A stretch of DNA of 64,000 bases from CAKUIA01 sp044433115. Its GTDB lineage: Bacteria; Verrucomicrobiota; Verrucomicrobiia; Opitutales; Intestinicryptomonadaceae. The translations under genes and the position numbers were made by a program. Shown here piece by piece: positions 8,566 to 17,142 of the stretch (position 1 is the stretch's first letter; each line of letters begins with the position of its first letter). The notes below the pieces were generated by a model that saw only the letters and a program-made list of their open reading frames with translations, searched no databases and was not told where the DNA came from. Location of the stretch: positions 165,198-229,197 of the forward strand of contig JAWXTY010000001.1 of NCBI GenBank assembly GCA_044433115.1, given 5' to 3'.

Positions 8566-8610
8566 AAAATCTCAAAAAGATGTATCTAATAAATATTAGA
8601 AAAGAAGTAT

Positions 8611-9591
8611 ATGAAAGAGGACAAATCACAAGAAATTATAAATGCTAGTAAGACTATAAATAGCATAATTGAAGAAATACAAAAAGTTGTTGTTGGGCAA
8701 AAAGACTTTATTGAAAAATTGATAATCGCCCTAATGTGTAATGGACACGTGCTTATTGAGGGTATCCCTGGCTTGGCAAAGACGCTAACTGTAATTGCCT
8801 TGTCTAAGAGTATTAAGGCAGACTTTTCGAGAATACAGTTTACGCCAGACTTGATGCCATCTGACTTAATTGGTACGCTAATTTTTAATAATCAAAAGAA
8901 CGAGTTTGTGCCTCATAAAGGACCTATATTTTCACAAATCGTTCTTGCAGATGAAATTAATAGAGCACCAGCAAAGGTACAAAGTGCTTTGTTGGAAGCT
9001 ATGCAAGAGCATCAAGTTAGTATAGGTAATGCTACGTATAAGCTAGACGAGCCATTTATTGTATTTGCAACTCAAAACCCTATAGAGCAAGAAGGTACAT
9101 TTCCACTTCCTGAAGCTCAGCTAGATAGATTTATGTTCTTGGTTCGAGTGTCTTATCCAGACGAAGCCCAAGAGTTGAATATTATGAAGTCTATGGGCAA
9201 AACTAAGGTTAAAGACGATATAGTTCCTGTTCTTAGCCCAGATGATATTTTCCAACTACGCAAGCTTGTAGACTCTATATATGTAGACGAAAAGATTGAA
9301 AAATACATAATTCGTATCGTACGTGCAACTAGAAATGCCCAAGAATTAGGTATAGATAGTGGCAAATATATAAAGGTGGGAGCAAGCGTTAGAGCTTCTA
9401 TAAATATGATTTTGGCAGCAAAGGCAAAGGCTCTTTTAGCTGGTAGAGACTATGTTAGCCCAGAGGACGTAAAGTTAATTAGTGTAGACGTGTTGCGTCA
9501 TAGATTGATATTGTCTTACGAGGCGTTCTCTGAAAAAATCACTTCAGACGACATAATTAAAGATATACTAAATAAAGTAGAAATTGTCTAA
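8611..9591 (+). CDS. MoxR-family AAA+ ATPase
   Basis: MoxR ATPases are thought to act as chaperones for assembly of von Willebrand A-domain proteins encoded beside them. The 326-residue protein has Walker A GIPGLAKT (residues 51-58), Walker B VLADEINRA (about 111-119), the MoxR-typical LLEAMQEHQVSIG, sensor 1 VFATQNPIEQEGTFPLPEAQLDRF and a C-terminal lid domain. It heads a run of genes with the moxR-DUF58-vWA-vWA-TPR-BatD order known as the Bat (Bacteroides aerotolerance) operon. The next gene starts 9 nt after its stop. Confidence 0.95.
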   Translation: MKEDKSQEIINASKTINSIIEEIQKVVVGQKDFIEKLIIALMCNGHVLIEGIPGLAKTLTVIALSKSIKADFSRIQFTPDLMPSDLIGTLIFNNQKNEFVPHKGPIFSQIVLADEINRAPAKVQSALLEAMQEHQVSIGNATYKLDEPFIVFATQNPIEQEGTFPLPEAQLDRFMFLVRVSYPDEAQELNIMKSMGKTKVKDDIVPVLSPDDIFQLRKLVDSIYVDEKIEKYIIRIVRATRNAQELGIDSGKYIKVGASVRASINMILAAKAKALLAGRDYVSPEDVKLISVDVLRHRLILSYEAFSEKITSDDIIKDILNKVEIV

Positions 9592-9600
9592 ATATTCTAT

Positions 9601-10497
9601 ATGAAAGACATTCTAAATGAGGATATAAAAGCTAAGCTTGAGGCTATAAAAATTACTAGCATTAAGCTTATTAGCGATTATCTTGGGGGGCAACTTCGAA
9701 GCACCTTTAAAGGTAGTGGCTTGGAATTTAATGAGTCGAGAGAATATGTGGCAAGCGACGACGTGCGATATATCGACTGGAAAATCACAGCGAAAACTGG
9801 CAAAACCTATGTAAAGACTTTCATAGAAGAGAGAGAAAAGGCTGTAATGATTTTGTCTGACGTGTCTGCCTCTGGCTCTTTTGCTTATGGGCAAAAATCG
9901 AAGTTCGACATTATTGCCGAAATTTCTGCTATGCTTTCCTTTATAGCAATGAGGCACTCTGAGCGTATAGGAGTTGCGATGTTCTCTGATAAGATGGAGG
10001 ACTTTATGCCTCCAAGCCACGCAAAGACTCACCTTATGGGCTTTTTGCATAGGCTCTTTAGCTTTGATAACACAGACAAAAAGACAGATATAAAGGGGGC
10101 TATACACTATTTCTTGGACGTGATGAAAAAGCGTAGCGTGGTGTTTTTAGTGTCTGACTTTTTAGATAGCTCTTACGAAGATAATATTAGGGAATTAGCT
10201 CGCAAGCACGACTTAGTTGCTATAAGGGTATTTAGCCCAAGCGAAGTCGAGTTGCCAAAGGGTGCTTTAATATCTCTAAGAGACGCCGAAACTGGGGCAG
10301 AATTTCTCATAGATACATCTTCTAAAAAAGTCCTAGAAGCCTATAAGGCAAAGACTAAGGCAATTAGAGAAAAATTTGAAACAAAGATGAAACACTCTGG
10401 TATTGATTATTTAGATATAGATATATCAAAGGATTACAAAATGGATTTAGTTAAATTCTTAAAGGAAAGGCAAGAGCGTTATGCGACTTCTTCTTAG
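9601..10497 (+). CDS. DUF58 domain protein of the Bat operon
   Basis: Soluble 298-residue protein. The DUF58 hallmarks are GSGLEFNESREYVASDDVRYIDW near residue 38 and KTYVKTFIEEREKAVMILSDVSASGSF, followed by a vWA-like fold (VVFLVSDFLD). Partners encoded next to moxR normally have this domain, and it is assumed to be a MoxR client or adaptor. Its 3' end overlaps the next gene by 17 nt, so the two are very likely translationally coupled. Confidence 0.92.
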   Translation: MKDILNEDIKAKLEAIKITSIKLISDYLGGQLRSTFKGSGLEFNESREYVASDDVRYIDWKITAKTGKTYVKTFIEEREKAVMILSDVSASGSFAYGQKSKFDIIAEISAMLSFIAMRHSERIGVAMFSDKMEDFMPPSHAKTHLMGFLHRLFSFDNTDKKTDIKGAIHYFLDVMKKRSVVFLVSDFLDSSYEDNIRELARKHDLVAIRVFSPSEVELPKGALISLRDAETGAEFLIDTSSKKVLEAYKAKTKAIREKFETKMKHSGIDYLDIDISKDYKMDLVKFLKERQERYATSS

Positions 10498-11269
10498 TAT
10501 ATTAATCTGCTTAAGTTGCTTAAGCTTAAGTGCTAAAGAGTATTCTTTAAGTGGCGATAGCTTTAGTGCTAAAATAGAAATTGGCACTGAGGATTTTCTA
10601 AATAACCCCTATTTTAACTTGGATATAACTACAAGCGAGAATGCTAAAATCGACTTGCCTAAAGACTTCCAAGATAAGTTTTTTATAGAAAACTTCGAGA
10701 AAAAAAGCACAGAAAATGGCAGGCTATATAGATATATACTCATAATGAAAAGCTACGAGGACTTCACTTTAGATGCTATAAAAATTAGCAATAAGATAGA
10801 GACTCTAAGCTTTGAAAATATATCCTTTACAGGGCTAAATAAGGAGGTGCAAGCCCCTGAACCTATGGGAATTTTCATAGAAGAAGAGCCTAAGTGGAAG
10901 TATTATCTAATTCTAGTTTTGACTCTGCTTTGCTCTATAGTATTTTGTGTAAAAAAGCGAAAGGCAAATGTAAAGACTATTGCTCTAAACTTGAGTGATT
11001 TATATGATATAAAAGAGGCAAAAGCATTTAGCGAAGCCCTATTTAGACACTTAAATAAGTTTTTGCCTTTTAAGTATCACTATATGCTATCTGGGAAATC
11101 GGCTAGTGAAATTGCTGAATTTCTAAGAAAAAATGGCTTAGAACACACTGCAAGCTTCATAGAAAATTCTACTGAAATTATGTATTCTGACAAGAGTATT
11201 GCCTTAGATGAAAATACGCAAAAGCTTATACTAGAAGAACTAGAAGGAGCAAGTAAAAATGAAGTTTGA
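10481..11269 (+). CDS. Bat-operon small membrane protein (DUF4381-like)
   Basis: The 262-residue protein has a signal sequence (LLLSILICLSCLSLSAKEYS), an extracytoplasmic region of about 115 residues, one membrane span at about residues 139-158 (YYLILVLTLLCSIVFCVKKR) and a cytoplasmic helical tail. The position between DUF58 and BatA and the topology match the poorly described DUF4381-type proteins of moxR operons; this is assigned mainly by context. It overlaps both neighbours (17 and 11 nt). No catalytic motif is visible. Confidence 0.65.
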   Translation: MRLLLSILICLSCLSLSAKEYSLSGDSFSAKIEIGTEDFLNNPYFNLDITTSENAKIDLPKDFQDKFFIENFEKKSTENGRLYRYILIMKSYEDFTLDAIKISNKIETLSFENISFTGLNKEVQAPEPMGIFIEEEPKWKYYLILVLTLLCSIVFCVKKRKANVKTIALNLSDLYDIKEAKAFSEALFRHLNKFLPFKYHYMLSGKSASEIAEFLRKNGLEHTASFIENSTEIMYSDKSIALDENTQKLILEELEGASKNEV

Positions 11270-12290
11270 AAGCCCATATTACTTTTTATTACTGGTAGTT
11301 TTAGCTCACTTGATTTTCAGGAAATACCTAGCATCAAAGGCGTTGAGCTTGACGTTTTCGAACTCCTATGCCTTTGAAGGCTTGCCGAGAACTTGGAAAA
11401 TGAAGCTCGTGCATTTACCTTTTATATTGAGCTTTTTAGGTCTAATATCTTTTATAGTCGCTATGGCTCAGCCCAAAATTAGAGAGATTTCTATGTCATT
11501 GCCTAAGGAGGGCTTGGCTATAGAATTGGTAATGGATACCTCTTCTAGTATGACGATGGGTATGCACTATAAGGGTGGCTCAGAAAGCAGAATGGAAACT
11601 TCTAAGGCTATTATTAAAGACTTTATTATAGGTAACGACGATGTTGATGGCAGAAAAAATGATATGATTGGGCTTGTTACCTTTGCTAGATACGCCGATA
11701 CGAGAGTGCCTCTTACGCTAGCTCACGATATGCTTGCCTTTATGATAGAAGAAATCGACATTGAAAGTCGTATGGGCGAAGATGGAACAGCCATTGGCGA
11801 TGCCATTGCCTTGGGGGCTGCAAGGCTCAAATCTGCAGACAATAATTTAGACTATAAAATTAAGAGCAAGATTATGATTTTGCTTACAGATGGTGGCAAT
11901 AATTGTGGTAATTATATGCCAGAAGATATATCTGAAGTTGCAGCTAAGTGGCAGATTAAAATTTATTCTATATTAATTAGTGAAGAAGCTCGCAAAACAG
12001 AAGTTAAAGACTCAAATGGCAATACTATAGAAATAGAAGACAGACCAAGCTCAAAGGACTTGACCTTAGAAAGGGTATCTGAAAATACTGGAGGTAAATT
12101 CTATAAAGCTACAAATGGCGACTCACTTGCAAATATTTACAAAGAAATCGACGCCCTTGAAAAGAGTACACTAAAGTCAGTTCCACAAATAACTTGGGTT
12201 GAGTGCTTTGAGTATTTTGTGGGCTTGGGCTTTGTGCTTATGTTTATGTCGGTTTTACTCTCTTCAACTTATTTAAGGAGGATACCTTAG
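11259..12290 (+). CDS. batA: BatA-type von Willebrand factor A membrane protein
   Basis: The 343-residue protein has hydrophobic segments at about residues 7-20 and 51-70, then a periplasmic vWA domain with the MIDAS motif DTSSSM (residues 93-98), DMIGLVTFA, the conserved Thr of DGTAIGDAIALGAARL and LLTDGGNNCG. A final TM segment is near residue 315-335. This is the BatA topology. Metal-dependent binding through MIDAS is the family expectation; ligands are unknown. The stop codon overlaps the GTG start of the next gene by one base. Confidence 0.9.
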   Translation: MKFESPYYFLLLVVLAHLIFRKYLASKALSLTFSNSYAFEGLPRTWKMKLVHLPFILSFLGLISFIVAMAQPKIREISMSLPKEGLAIELVMDTSSSMTMGMHYKGGSESRMETSKAIIKDFIIGNDDVDGRKNDMIGLVTFARYADTRVPLTLAHDMLAFMIEEIDIESRMGEDGTAIGDAIALGAARLKSADNNLDYKIKSKIMILLTDGGNNCGNYMPEDISEVAAKWQIKIYSILISEEARKTEVKDSNGNTIEIEDRPSSKDLTLERVSENTGGKFYKATNGDSLANIYKEIDALEKSTLKSVPQITWVECFEYFVGLGFVLMFMSVLLSSTYLRRIP

Positions 12291-14407
12291 TGGATATTAA
12301 ATTTTACAATCTAAATTATTTTCCTGTATTTTTAATAGCGATAATCGTTGCTGTATTGCTTGGATATTGCTTAGTTAAAAGATTGAAGGAATTGAATTTT
12401 TATGGGGCTTTATCGAAAAATCCTCAGTACAACTTTGCATTTAGAGAGCGTGTTTTGCTATATAAATCTATAATATGCTTTATAGGCTTTTTGCTCCTTT
12501 GTATAGTTATACTACGCCCACTTTGGGGAGATAAGAAATCAGAAATATTTGAAAAAGATAGAGATGTGATTTTTGTGCTAGATATATCTAAAAGTATGTT
12601 AGCTCAAGATATAAAACCTAATAGGCTCGAAAATGCAAAAAATAGTATAGAAAATGCCCTACCCTATTTATTCGGGGCAAAGGTTGCTTTAGTTAGCTTT
12701 GCAGGCTCGAGCGAGATTAGATGTCCACTTAGCGATGACTATGACTTCTTTTCAGAATGTTTGAAAAATTGCGTTCCAGAAAACGCTGCCTTAGGAGGTA
12801 GTTATCTAAATTCTGCTCTCGAAAAAGTTGTAGACAAAGTCCTAAATAAAGATAGGGCTACAAAGCAAAATATCATAGTAATTTCCGATGGTGGCGACTT
12901 CATAACTAAGGATATTGATGGCATTGCAAAAGAGATTAAAGACCTTGGAGCAAAGCTCACAATCATTGGCGTTGGAGACACTATCTACGAAAGTAATATT
13001 CCTCTTAAAGATGGCAGTTTCCTAAGTTATAAAGATGAGTATGTTAAGACTAAACTTGAAAACGAGTTTCTAAAAGATGTTGCATTCAAAGCTGGAGGCA
13101 ACTATGTGGAAATTGGTATTAAAAGCTTGAGTATTAGCGACATACTCTCGACTCTAATAAGTTCTGACACGCTAAAGGTTGTGGAAAATAAATCGCTAGA
13201 TGAGTATGAGGACAGATTTCAAATATTCCTATTTTTTGCGATAATTGCCTTCCTAATTTGGGCGTATCCTATAGGTTATGACAAGAAAAAAGCTGTGCTA
13301 AAATGCCTTATTTTTATGTTTGCTTTAAATATTTATGGGGGGCAAGGCGAAGAACTTTTCTTGGCTAAAGACTACGAAAATGCAAAAGAAATATTTCGCC
13401 AAGAAGCCGAAAAAAATCCTAAAAACTTGATTGCACGCTACAATTACGCCAGAAGCTTATATGCTATAAAAGAATACGATATTGCCTATTATAATTACGA
13501 AAGCGTATTGTCTTTGGCGATGGAAAATGAAGACGCAATTATCCAAGATAGAGTAACTTATGATATGGCTGTCGTCGCTTGTATATATGCACAAAACCTG
13601 CTTGATACTGACATAAGACGTGCTGATTATATGGCTAGAAAGTCTATGGATTTATTTAGAGAATTGCTAATAAATGCTTCCACAAATGACAAAATTCCAG
13701 ATGCTTTTTTATATCATAGAAAAGTGATAAAAAGTGTTGAAACAGCCCTTAAAGAACTTGAAGATACACAGGCAAAAATGGAAGAAATCAAAAAAGAATT
13801 TGTAAAAGAAATCGAAGAGCTAATCATTTTAGAAGATAAAATACTAAATCTTACAAGCCAAGATAATTTCCAAGAGGGAGAAGTTTTCCAAAATTCATCT
13901 ATTAAAAGAACAGAAAAACTTTTAGAAAATATCGCTATACACTCAAAGGATATAGAGTCGCAAGTTATAGAGCTTAAAGCATTTGTAGCTATTATGCAAG
14001 AGCTAGAAAGTTTCGTAAAGAAAGCTCATACTAGCGAAAAAGAAAGCCTAAAATCTAGCTTAGAAAAAAATAAATCTAAAACTGTTACACACGCTCAAGA
14101 GGCAATAATTTACCTTAGCGAAGCCCTAACTCTAATTAAAGATAGCTCAAATAGTAGCGAAAGTACTTCAAGTAGCGAAAGTGGCGAAGAATACGAAGAA
14201 GAAGAAAGCGAAGAATATGACGAAGAAAGCGAGGGCGATTATTCAGACTCCGAAGCGAGCGAAAACGACCTAAACGAAGGAACTTCTATGACAAGCTTGC
14301 CAAGCCCTGAGCAACTTGAAGGCAAAATTTTACAATCCGAAAAAGAAAATAATATGCGTCGAGACCAAACTCGAGGTAAATATCAAAAAGTGGAAAAAGA
14401 CTGGTGA
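12290..14407 (+). CDS. batB: BatB-BatC fusion: vWA domain plus TPR and acidic tail
   Basis: The 705-residue protein starts at GTG. The N-terminal part is BatB-like: TM segments near residues 10-29 and 58-75, MIDAS DISKSM (98-103), VALVSFAGSS, VISDGG and a TM near 311-328. The C-terminal half is BatC-like: TPR helices at about 355-500 (YENAKEIFRQEAEKNPKN, ARYNYARSLYAIKEYDIAYY), a long coiled-coil region and a Ser/Glu/Asp-rich tail at about 618-665, with a basic end. BatB and BatC are often separate proteins; here they are one chain. The 3' end overlaps batD by 4 nt. Confidence 0.87.
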   Translation: MDIKFYNLNYFPVFLIAIIVAVLLGYCLVKRLKELNFYGALSKNPQYNFAFRERVLLYKSIICFIGFLLLCIVILRPLWGDKKSEIFEKDRDVIFVLDISKSMLAQDIKPNRLENAKNSIENALPYLFGAKVALVSFAGSSEIRCPLSDDYDFFSECLKNCVPENAALGGSYLNSALEKVVDKVLNKDRATKQNIIVISDGGDFITKDIDGIAKEIKDLGAKLTIIGVGDTIYESNIPLKDGSFLSYKDEYVKTKLENEFLKDVAFKAGGNYVEIGIKSLSISDILSTLISSDTLKVVENKSLDEYEDRFQIFLFFAIIAFLIWAYPIGYDKKKAVLKCLIFMFALNIYGGQGEELFLAKDYENAKEIFRQEAEKNPKNLIARYNYARSLYAIKEYDIAYYNYESVLSLAMENEDAIIQDRVTYDMAVVACIYAQNLLDTDIRRADYMARKSMDLFRELLINASTNDKIPDAFLYHRKVIKSVETALKELEDTQAKMEEIKKEFVKEIEELIILEDKILNLTSQDNFQEGEVFQNSSIKRTEKLLENIAIHSKDIESQVIELKAFVAIMQELESFVKKAHTSEKESLKSSLEKNKSKTVTHAQEAIIYLSEALTLIKDSSNSSESTSSSESGEEYEEEESEEYDEESEGDYSDSEASENDLNEGTSMTSLPSPEQLEGKILQSEKENNMRRDQTRGKYQKVEKDW

Positions 14408-16242
14408 AAACAAAAATTTTAACAACAATATTAATGCTTTGTGCTGTGTTTTTATATGCAGAAAACTACAACGCAAAAGCTGTAATTAGCAAAGACACTG
14501 CCTTTGTTGGCGACGTTTTAATGCTCAATTTAATTATAAATTCAGACAAAACCCCAGATGAATTATCTATAGCAAGCGACGATAAATGGAGCGTAAAACA
14601 GCTTAGCCCATTCAACAAAGTTGCAGATACTGAAAATACATATCTTGCTACATATCAATTTGTTCCTATTGTTGATGGCGATTTAACTATAGCTTCTTTT
14701 CTAATAAAAAATGCAGATGGGGATAAGTTTATAACAAATCCTTTGAGTGTAAAAACTGAAGTTCCAGAAAAATCACAAGATATGATTTTTCTCACTGATT
14801 ATTCGCCTAAAAAAGTCTTCATAGGTCAAGTAGTAAATATACGCTATGTGTGGAAGAGCCTCCACGCACTAAACACAATTAAGTCTGTAAATATTACTAT
14901 ACCAAATTTTGACGACGAGAATTTTGAAAGCTTTACAAACGCAAATTATATAGACAGCAACCACAAGTCTGCAATAGGTTTGCCAGTGCATAATCAACGT
15001 CTTGTTGGCAGAACTGAAATCTTGCGTTTCGACGATACTAGACGTGCATTTAGTGTGTCTTTTTCAACTTTGGCTATACCACAAAATGCTGGAAAATTCG
15101 TATTTGAAGCTCCGTATATAGTATGTGCTGTACCGAAAAATAGAGATGTGTCAGGTGGCGTTCCTGCAAATTTGCCTGCAACTCGCTTCTTGTATCCTGC
15201 ATATTTTGACAATGAATTTTTCAACTATCAAGCAGATGCGTCGACCCTCAAAAAACAATTTACAAAAGCAGATGATTTAGCTATAGAAGTTTTGCCGCTA
15301 CCTATTGAAAATATGCCAGAAAACTTCTCGTATATCATAGGCGATTATTCCATAAGTGCCAAAGCATCAAATACTAGCCTAAGAGTTGGCGACACTATTG
15401 AATATGTAGTAACTATAGAGGCACTTAATGAGTCGAGCTTGTTTAAGGTAAAATTAGGCGAAGAAAATTTCTCTGCAAAAGGCTTTGATAAATTTGAATT
15501 TCCAAAAGAATTTCCCTATATTATAGAGGGCGACAAAAAGATATTTAAGGTTAAACTTTTAGTTAGAAGTATTGAGTCTACTAAAATTCCAGCATTAAAC
15601 TTTAACTTCTTTAATCCCAATGATGAGAAATACTATAATCTCAAAACTCAAGAGATTGAGTTAAAGGTAGCTCCTTCCCAAAGTGCAAGAATTTTAGCAG
15701 AAGATGGCAGTGAGATTTTGATAAAGACAAAGCTTACGAAAAACACATCTGGTATTTATGATGCCGAAGTTAATGAGAACTTTTTTGTAGAAAAAAAAGA
15801 GTCTTTCATAGGGGGCTTAAGCTTGTTTAAATTCTGTTTAATTAGCTTAACTTTCCCTCTAATATTCCTTGTTATTTTTGCGATAAAAACTTTAAAGAAA
15901 ATCTTTTTAAACTCCACTAATTTCAGAAATAGGCTCGCCTTTAATTTAAAGTTAAAGAGCATAGCATTAAAGTCAGAAGTTTCTGTAGATGAGATAGAAG
16001 AAATCATAATAGAAGTATTTTCAATCTATGTAGATACAGAGAAAAAGGCGATGAGTTTTGTGGATATAAAAGAGTTTTTACAAAGCAGAAATTGCCCAGA
16101 AAATTTAATAGAAGCTCTTGGCAAAATTTTCGAAAAGCTAAGAGATACATCTTATTCGAAATCCAAAGAAAACAATGCAAACAAGGTCTTATTAAAAGAG
16201 ACTGTAACTTTAGTTAAAAAGATAAATAGGAATTTAAAATGA
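14404..16242 (+). CDS. batD: BatD-like membrane-anchored protein
   Basis: The 612-residue protein is read from a GTG overlapping the previous stop. A signal peptide (LTTILMLCAVFLYA) is followed by a long extracytoplasmic beta-rich region with repeated immunoglobulin-like stretches (AKAVISKDTAFVGDVLMLNL; SISAKASNTSLRVGDTIEYV). One TM segment lies near residues 477-498 and a cytoplasmic helical tail follows. The order, topology and the strand pattern with vGd match BatD (DUF7507/oxygen-tolerance) proteins. It overlaps the following gene by 4 nt (ATGA). Confidence 0.83.
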   Translation: MKTKILTTILMLCAVFLYAENYNAKAVISKDTAFVGDVLMLNLIINSDKTPDELSIASDDKWSVKQLSPFNKVADTENTYLATYQFVPIVDGDLTIASFLIKNADGDKFITNPLSVKTEVPEKSQDMIFLTDYSPKKVFIGQVVNIRYVWKSLHALNTIKSVNITIPNFDDENFESFTNANYIDSNHKSAIGLPVHNQRLVGRTEILRFDDTRRAFSVSFSTLAIPQNAGKFVFEAPYIVCAVPKNRDVSGGVPANLPATRFLYPAYFDNEFFNYQADASTLKKQFTKADDLAIEVLPLPIENMPENFSYIIGDYSISAKASNTSLRVGDTIEYVVTIEALNESSLFKVKLGEENFSAKGFDKFEFPKEFPYIIEGDKKIFKVKLLVRSIESTKIPALNFNFFNPNDEKYYNLKTQEIELKVAPSQSARILAEDGSEILIKTKLTKNTSGIYDAEVNENFFVEKKESFIGGLSLFKFCLISLTFPLIFLVIFAIKTLKKIFLNSTNFRNRLAFNLKLKSIALKSEVSVDEIEEIIIEVFSIYVDTEKKAMSFVDIKEFLQSRNCPENLIEALGKIFEKLRDTSYSKSKENNANKVLLKETVTLVKKINRNLK

Positions 16243-17009
16243 AGAAATTTTTAATTATAATATCAATAATTTTCACAAGCCTTTTCGCCTTTGCAAATAG
16301 TGATAATCAAGACACTTTAGCCCTTATAGACAAAGTGCAACACGCCCATTCTGAGCAATCAAAAGAGACTAAAACTCTCTACCTCGAGCTTGCCCAAAAG
16401 CTTGATACACACATTGCAAAAGGCGAAAAAAATGCGAATATCTACACTATGCAAGGAAACGCCTATCTATTTGCAGATAAGATAGGTATGGCAATTTATG
16501 CCTACAAAAATGCCCTTAAATATGCACATAATGACGAAGAGATTTTTAACAACTTAGATTATGCTCGAAGCCTTTGTGTAACTCAGCTAAACCCAAGCAA
16601 AAAGACATCTTTAATAGAGGATTATTTTTACGAGGCTTCATTTACAAAAAACAATGCACTTTGGATATTTTTACTGTCTTGGAATTTGATATTTATCATA
16701 CCTTTACTAAAGACAAAAATCACAGAAATAAAGTTTTTGTGGATAATTTCCATAGCCTTTGCAAGTATATTTGGCTCTGCCCTTTTGTATCAAAAATATG
16801 TAGAATTGAACAACAAAGAAGGTATAGTTATTACAAAGGATACTATAGCCAGAAAGGGGGCAAGCGACATATTTCTTCCTGCATATAAAGAGACGCTTAA
16901 AGATGGCACTGAATTTGTGATATTGGGCAAGAAAAAGGGGTGGCTACACGCAAAGCTCAAAGATGGAACTACTTCTTGGATAGACGAAAAGGCAACTATA
17001 GAGCTATAA
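16239..17009 (+). CDS. batE: BatE-like TPR/SH3 membrane protein
   Basis: The 256-residue protein has a signal-like N-terminus, TPR helices at about residues 30-115 (NIYTMQGNAYLFADKIGMAI; IYAYKNALKYAHNDEEIFNN), two TM segments near 140-158 and 163-182, and a C-terminal bacterial SH3-like domain (KDTIARKGASD, KDGTEFVILGKKKGWLHAKL, GTTSWIDE). This domain order is that of BatE in Bacteroidetes. It is the last gene of the coupled Bat run; about 85 nt separate it from the next gene. Confidence 0.82.
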   Translation: MKKFLIIISIIFTSLFAFANSDNQDTLALIDKVQHAHSEQSKETKTLYLELAQKLDTHIAKGEKNANIYTMQGNAYLFADKIGMAIYAYKNALKYAHNDEEIFNNLDYARSLCVTQLNPSKKTSLIEDYFYEASFTKNNALWIFLLSWNLIFIIPLLKTKITEIKFLWIISIAFASIFGSALLYQKYVELNNKEGIVITKDTIARKGASDIFLPAYKETLKDGTEFVILGKKKGWLHAKLKDGTTSWIDEKATIEL

Positions 17010-17142
17010 GTTATGTTAGATTTGCGTTAAAAAAGGTAGATGCCTAAAGAATTGTCTTGAAGCCAAGCGAAATATCTCCAATATAGTTAAGTAGATGATG
17101 AGGTGTACCTGCCTTATCGAAAGCTCCTTAACATATAATATT

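Noticed and set aside
9613..10107. Opposite-strand frame of 164 codons
   Set aside because: It is fully inside the DUF58 gene, with implausible composition; a shadow.
17095..17142. Upstream ATG as the start of the large protein
   Set aside because: The added 16 residues are Cys-rich and atypical, and a TATAAT lies between the two ATGs.
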